A stretch of 64,000 bases of DNA from contig OX578138.1 in assembly GCA_951213105.1 (NCBI GenBank), positions 93,588,914-93,652,913 of the forward strand, read 5' to 3'. The notes beneath the pieces are model-generated. The model was not told the DNA's origin and searched no databases. It saw only the letters and a program-made list of their open reading frames with translations. Each line of letters opens with the position of its first letter. Within the stretch, counting starts at the first letter, position 1. This DNA is from Amaurobius ferox (taxonomy: Eukaryota > Arthropoda > Arachnida > Araneae > Amaurobiidae). This document shows positions 58,218 through 64,000 of the stretch, piece after piece. A program made the position numbers and the translations under genes.

Positions 58218-59979
58218 CCGGGTGGTCAGAATTAAAACACCCCTACTCTGAGCTCCCTATACATCGAACTACTCAGTGTAAAGGCTCCAAAATTGTTGAA
58301 CCTACTTTTCAAGACATGGGGAAAGGGATTACGTGATAAAAAATTAGTTCCAGAAGCACCGATAGGTGGCGCTGTACAACAGAAAATATGCTGAAAAGAC
58401 ACAAAATACACATTTGTAACACATTTTATTCGAATGTACCAAACATTCATATCACAAGGACCTTATCGATGCAGGGAATGCTGCTCAATATGGTTCCCTT
58501 CTTCAAGATGTAAAATCTGCAGTCTGTGGACAGCTTGTTCAACTGCGGATCGTAATTGGTCGATTGAGATGCTTCTCAAATGCAGAGTGATACTGTCTTT
58601 CAAATCTGCCAAGGTTACCAGACGTCCTCCGAAAACAAGACTTTTTAAGTATCTCCAGAGCCAAAAATCACAGGGATAAAGATCTGGAGAACGAGATCGC
58701 CAGGTTGTCGGAAACGCACGACTAATTACTCTACCATTAGTAAAATGTTGCCGAAGAAACTGCTGTACACAGAGTCCAATGTGTGGAGGCGCTCCATCTT
58801 GCATAAAGGTAATTGAGTCAAGACATTGGTGCTGTTGCAGTTGGGGTACAGCAAAAATTCGAGCATGTTTTTATACCTCCTGGCCGTCACGGTGCATGTC
58901 ACAGGGCCATTGGGAGTAGCCTCTTCGAAAAAGAAAGACCCAAGAATAAATGTGGCTGTGAACCCACACCAGACTGTAACTTTCGGTGAGTGAAGTGGAA
59001 TCTCTTGGAAGGTACGAGGGTTTTCCGTGTCCCAAATGCGCAAGTTATGGGTGTTGACTGTTCCACTTAGATGGAAATGCGCTTCATCGCTCCATAGATT
59101 CTGCCATGGCCACTTCAACTCTAGCCAGAAATGTCAATAGAAAGGTCAGTCGCTTCTCCCTGTCGATGGTCAGCAAGTGGTGATTGTGACTAATTTTGTA
59201 CGGGGAAAAATGCACTATGTTTCTCAGTACGTTCCGTACTGTGCTGTAGGGAACACCCAAGTGTCGTGACACTCCAAGTGCACTACTACAGCCTATAACG
59301 TTATCCATTGATTGTTCAACAATAGCGGTGGCAACATCGTCAACGACATCTGAACGGGTCGATTTGCGTCCTCGACCCGGCTGAACTCCAAGATGTCCAG
59401 TTTTCTCGAATCGAGCGATCATTCTCCTGAGAGCTTGTGGAAGTAATGGTCCTTTGCGCAAATTCTTAAGTCGACGAAACTCTCGAAGTGCAGCTGCAGC
59501 ATGTCCTTTGTTTTCATAAAACAGATTCACAAGCAAAGCGCGTTCTGGCAATGTGATAACCATCGCTGATAAGAATGAAGATATCCCAGTTTTATCCCCT
59601 TTTATGCCCAGAACATTGTAGCTGCAAACCAAGGGTTTATGCAAATTTTTGTGCTTACAGTGCGAAATTGCAGTTACAATGACAGTTTAAGTTTCTTCAC
59701 TTTTTATCTTCTTTCTTTTCATATCAGCAAAAGAAATTGAAAAGGAAAAATTCCATATCGCATGTGTTTGTTTTTTTGTGATTATTTTGTGTCTTTTCAG
59801 CATAATATTTTCTGTTGTACAGCGCCACTTATCGGTGTTTCTGGAACTAATATTTTATTCTTCGCGTAATCTCTTTCCACATGTCTTGAATAGAAGGTTC
59901 AACAATTTTGGAGCCTTTACACTGAGTAGTTCGATGTATAGAGAGCTTAGAGTAGGGTGTTTTAATTCTGACCTCCCGG
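58218..59979 (-). mobile_element. Tc1/mariner-superfamily transposon with long (about 190 bp) inverted repeats
   Basis: The left end CCGGGTGGTCAGAATTAAAA and the reverse complement of the right end CCGGGAGGTCAGAATTAAAA stay similar for about 190 bp, to the AAGACACAAAAT block. TATATA lies outside both ends. Long inverted repeats of this kind are uncommon in Tc1/mariner elements, which usually have short ones. Total length is 1762 bp. Confidence 0.9.
58463..59644 (-). pseudogene. Tc1/mariner-type transposase with N-terminal HTH, two frameshifts
   Basis: Three consecutive minus-strand frames form one transposase. Frame 1 (to 59084) contains the likely start MVITLPERALLV, a helix-turn-helix region with RRMIARFEKTGHLGVQPGRGR and a second DNA-binding part (GVSRHLGVPYSTVRNVLRNI). 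A one-base shift near 59115 leads into frame 2 with the first catalytic motif, NLWSDEAHFHL, and VTVWCGFTATFILG. A second shift near 58840 leads into frame 3 with MQDGAPPHIG (second Asp) and RSPDLYPCDFWLW (third Asp), ending at 58463. The spacing between the last two Asp is 37 residues. I associate this N-terminal type with DUF4817-like proteins common in spider genomes; that is from memory and not checked. Otherwise all catalytic residues are in place, so the inactivation looks recent. Confidence 0.9.
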
Positions 59980-59984
59980 TATAT

Positions 59985-60981
59985 ATGTATGTGTATCTAT
60001 ATAATAACTATGTGTATATTTATAATAACTACTATTAGTAATAATATTTATTATTTGGATTTAAATCTAATTATAGAACCTACTAATGGGATAGTTACTA
60101 ATTTATATGATAAAAAGATGTTTTTTAATTTAATATTAATAAATTATTACCTTTTAATTCCTGCAACTCGATTCAATTGTTTAGAAATATTATACTTCAT
60201 CAACTTTTTAGAATTTAGAGATTATCAGATAAAAAATTTCATGCTTTGCACATTAATAACCTCAAAATTACCAGTACATTTTATAAATATCCAGCATATT
60301 TAGTAAATGGTATAGTTAATAAGTTTCGATTAGCCAAAAATTCTCATAATCTCTCCTTAGTATCTTATTTTAGCCGAACTTCTACATTCTCTTGAATTTG
60401 TTATATTTTCATCTATTTATCTTGCAGCTTTAACTGTAGAATTATTTTATTACATTTTATTGCTTTTACGCAGTACGGTTTTTATTATTCTCTTTGGCAA
60501 CAGATAATCACATCTTTTCATTTCTGCTTATGGCAACATTGGTCTAGTCATATTTTGATCGTCATGGTTGTACTAATGAAGTGCATTTTAAGGTATTTAT
60601 GTTTCCTTTATTTTTCCAATCTATATGCTTGTCGTCCATATAACACATGTTTATAGATAAAATCTATCTTGTGTTTCAGAAACAAGCATTTTTGTGTTCA
60701 TTTCGAAGGGATATATGGACTTGAAAAAAAAATCGAAATGAACTTAGCTTAAGCCTAAATCTCTTCCACGGGCAAGCTTTTTTGCTTGAATTATTTGTTT
60801 TTCTATTTGCATTCCTCACCTTTGAAATTTGTTGATTGTCTTTGTCTTTATGACCTGCATTACGCTTTATAATTTCCTCTTTATGGTTGAATTTCTTTTA
60901 TTTCTTTGTATTTTGTAGAAAATTTTGGGATTGTGTATTATGAGTTACTACTTATATTCTAACATTGGATTTACAATTTTA

Positions 60982-61016
<35 letters not shown>

Positions 61017-61262
61017 TAATATACACACACATATATATATATATATATATTCTGAGATATAATTTGTATTATCTATTTATTATGTGCTAGAAAATGTAAC
61101 GCGTTATCCGGGGTTCAAGATAAATATATGATTTAAAGTACACTGGAACTTATAACGAATTCTCGTAAATAACAGACCGTTTTAACAATACGCCCACTTA
61201 TAACAATAAAATAATAATAAATAAATATCCCGCTGCGCCACTACATGCGTGGCTGCCCCCTG
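59985..61262. other. No gene seen; AT microsatellites
   Basis: AT-rich, with AT/AC microsatellite at 60983-61050. A 104-codon plus frame (59989-60303) is I/Y/N/F-rich and low complexity. Confidence 0.5.
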
Positions 61263-61274
61263 ACGTTAAGTGTG

Positions 61275-61313
61275 TTGTTGAGACCCAGACCGTCCGACCT
61301 ACCAGAAAGGTGC
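61275..61313 (-). mobile_element. Family D SINE tail, 39 bp, with target duplication
   Basis: Flanked by CGTTAAGTGTG at 61264-61274 and 61314-61324. Contains the same terminal 39 bp of the SINE as at 22801 (GACCGTCCGACCTACCAGAA on plus). Confidence 0.9.
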
Positions 61314-61395
61314 CGTTAAGTGTGTGTAATAATCTATGCCGTTAAGTGTGTGTAATAATCTATGCCGTTAAGTGTGTGTAATAATCTATGCCGGA
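61314..61395. repeat. Short tandem repeat, about 27-bp unit, three copies
   Basis: CCGTTAAGTGTGTGTAATAA followed by TCTATG repeats three times and shares its first 11 bp with the SINE target duplication, so it grew from the duplicated target or the target was already repeated. Confidence 0.9.
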
Positions 61396-61980
61396 GTAAT
61401 AATAATCAGCGGGCTACATACGCGCTTAAACAAGCCTGAACCCGATGCGCAGGCGCGTAATACACCTTATACTCAGTGTTGGGCCATCGACATCTACGAT
61501 TTAGTGCAATTGCGCATTACGACCTAAATACGCGTCTCGCGCTCCACGCAAGTGTAATACGACCTAAAAAAAGCTCTTTTGATACGCCTTAAACATGTTC
61601 CTTTAATACTTTCTAATTACGCCTATTACGTCTTATGCACGGACGTATATACGCCGCAAATAAGTTCTTTTGATACGCCTTAAAAGCTCATATATTACGC
61701 TCTAAAGCGCAATATATGGGGGAAATCACTTTTAACGCGTGAAGGGGGAATTATTTTTAAGGCGCGAAACATCTTAGACGTTAACTTTGCAGCCAGACAC
61801 TATCTGTGTTAAGGGAGAGCTCTGATCTGAATATTTTTATACGTAATTCATTATTATAAAACGTATAACACTCACTTTAAAGACTTGACATAAACTAATC
61901 CCGAAATATTGCACGCTTTGGGAATAAGCAAATAATATAAAATGCAATAAGCAAATAATGTAAAATGAAATTTATAAAAT
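61396..61980. other. CpG-dense, ACG-motif-rich unclassified block
   Basis: Between about 61440 and 61790 there are many TACGCC, TACGACC and GCGC motifs; TCTTTTGATACGCCTTAAA occurs twice. No open frame or tRNA-like fold was recognised. The composition differs clearly from the AT-rich surroundings. Confidence 0.45.
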
Positions 61981-61981
61981 A

Positions 61982-63285
61982 AAACAAGAAAGATCAATCA
62001 TGCTTAAAGCATTGATTATGAAGCACTTTCCAACTTCAATGCAATTTCATTTAAACATGTCTAAAATGCAATACATTCCTCGGTAATATTTTAAAACTTA
62101 TCACAATACTACATTAATTTATTATATTTGAAACCTTAAACCTTCATCGAAAAAAATTAACTTCAAATGACGGCATTAAAGTATAAATTGCCTGGTTTAA
62201 ACATCTCTAAAATGTGATACATTCCTCGGTAATAATTTTAGAATTATCATAATACTACGATAATTTATTATATTTGAAAACTTCATCGAAAACAACTGAA
62301 ATTCATTCAAATGACGTCATAAAAAAATAACACGTCTGGCTCTCTCTATAAAAGAAACATTTCATTCATAAATAATTCCCCCATTCATGTCATTCATCAC
62401 AATACTATAATAATTTGTTTTATTTAAAAATTAAGACCATTGAGCTACAAGTAAATAAACTCTATGCGTTAAACTTCATCGAAAAATATCGTCCTTCTCT
62501 TTCTAAAATCAATGAATATTTCATTCATATCAGCTAAGTAGACTCCATGGACTAAATTATTTTGTGTTAAAGAATTACAGCGATTCTAATACAACTCATT
62601 CTACATATTTTGCTGTTTACATTTTACATAGGTGAAAAATAGGCTTAATAGTAGAAATAATAAAATTTAGATGAGCATTTAAACTGGAATATATTGTCAT
62701 TGCGTTGTTTCAGTATGTAGATGCACAGAATTTACGCAAAAATAAAGTAGTTTTAGGACGGATACAACACTCAATATGAATTAAAAAGAACTTTAAAAAT
62801 CACGATTTTGACACAAGATGGATGCCATATATCATTTTGAAATGGGTCATGTGATCGTTTCATATCATGGACACGTGATCGCTTCATATAAGAGGTGTTA
62901 TTATTATTTTAATTTTTATTTAAAAAACTACTGAATATATTTCGCTGAATTTTTTGTTATATATTTTATGGAACAATTTGAATATTGCCTAAAATTTTCG
63001 AAGCAATTTAAGAATTTTAAATCCGCTTAAAAAATACTTGAAGAATTAGGTCCCATAGGGCTCAATGTATTCCATTTTTTCAACCCGGGTTCAATCCAAA
63101 ACTAATTGGGTGATACTCTTCATTTATATTCCCATAGGTCCTATAGACCGTCTGAACAACATACTAAAATTTCATTTTGATTAAGTCATTTTTACGGCAG
63201 TTATCGTGCTAACGGACAGACAGACAGACAGAATGAACAAAGTCATAAACACTTTTCAACTTTGTTGTAAAGTGTTAAAAACAGT
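61982..63285 (-). mobile_element. Family B non-autonomous element, copy 5
   Basis: Reverse copy from AACAAGAAAGATCAATCATG to the hairpin ACACTTTTCAACTTTGTTGTAAAGTG with GTTAAAAA after it, and a GACA microsatellite at 63214-63230. Full length and co-linear with the other four. Confidence 0.9.
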
Positions 63286-63299
63286 TAGCTATGCATATA

Positions 63300-64000
63300 G
63301 GTTAGAATATGCAACAAATCTACTCACATCAGTTTAGTAGAGTTATGGGATACACAGTTTCTAATATTTTTTATGTCAAACAATTCGCCAAATTTAATTT
63401 ATTTCCTGGATTGCATATAAATAATATTTTGACAAGGTTTTTATACTGGCGAATAAATAAACAATAGAATATCACGTACAGTTATAAATGTAAATTCTTT
63501 GATACATAATTTATTAACTTGGGTATGAATTAGATTGCAAATTGATAACGTTTTCTAATTATCAGAACAATTCATCACAGTATGCATAATTTTGTTTGTA
63601 GCATAATGCATTAAATTTGCACGAAATAATATGGATGATTATTTCAAATTACGCTGAATTTGCTGTTTTAATTCCAGTTTTAGTTTCGTTCGGAAACTTG
63701 GCGTATTTTCAAGAGTAATGTGGCAAAAATGCAAAAATATACAACAACCCTAGAATATCTGGAGAACGACGAGTCCTTGATTTATGGGGTTGGTCCTTTT
63801 GTTTTCGTTCGTTGTCAAATTCCGCGTATAAAACATGCTTTTAATTGACACATTTAAGCATGTGTAGTTCTGTTCTTTTTTAGATTTCGAAGATTTTTGC
63901 AGGTCATTTGGAAATCTGTTGAATCTGTTGAACCATCTGCTTTTACGAATCATACCAAATTGCCACAGGGTAAACCACACGTGAAACATCCAAATTTTAT
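63300..64000 (+). mobile_element. Divergent family A relative (A2), cut by the window edge
   Basis: 63740-63990 follows the same block order as 37050-37280: AATATCTGGAGAAC, GCGTATAAA, ACATTTAAG, CGAATCATACCAAA and a terminal CCAAATTTTAT. The expected CA tract and hairpin end would lie beyond the window. Confidence 0.55.

Overview
This window reads as a gene-poor, AT-rich stretch of animal nuclear DNA. The most likely source is an arthropod, and among arthropods a spider or other chelicerate. That guess is inference: it rests on the transposase family at 58.2-60.0 kb, which I associate with spider genomes, and on the general repeat style. I found no host protein-coding gene, no complete transposase and no functional tRNA or rRNA gene that I can support. 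Nearly all short open frames fall inside repeats, microsatellites or decayed transposon genes.

Layout. 0-2.4 kb: a tRNA-derived SINE, a 5'-intact Helitron-like fragment, and a truncated repeat with a 436-bp tandem duplication. 2.4-10 kb: a family C repeat, a gutted mariner-like element (4139-4857), a complete composite 5S-rRNA/tRNA SINE with target-site duplication (5931-6316), decayed tandem repeats and a 1.3-kb family B element. 10-20 kb: a 46-bp tandem repeat, one family A and two family B copies, two family C copies and SINE fragments. 20-23 kb: a decayed LINE RNase H region, a strong fold-back and family E SINEs. 24.5-28.4 kb: a tandem repeat split by a 3.19-kb Helitron-like insertion that carries six tandem tRNA-SINE units. 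30-46 kb: family E SINEs and most of the family A copies, plus a pogo-like MITE. 46-51.4 kb: a satellite array of about 215-bp units and the complete Helitron-like G copy. 51.4-56 kb: family B copy and a candidate promoter/first exon. 56.9-60.0 kb: two Tc1/mariner elements joined end to end. 60-64 kb: AT-rich DNA, a CpG-dense patch, a family B copy and an edge-truncated repeat.

What ties it together is layered transposition. Autonomous remnants are few (two DDE-type transposases with frameshifts or stops, one LINE fragment). Non-autonomous elements dominate: 9 clear and 2 divergent copies of family A, 5 of family B, 4 of family C, several Pol III-type SINEs and Helitron-like elements. The most informative observations are (1) the SINE whose 5' head is an almost full-length 5S rRNA followed by a tRNA-like unit, with direct repeats proving its limits; (2) the Helitron-like insertion with a resident paralogous empty site; and (3) the shared end structure of families A and B, which suggests rolling-circle (Helentron/HINE-type) elements.
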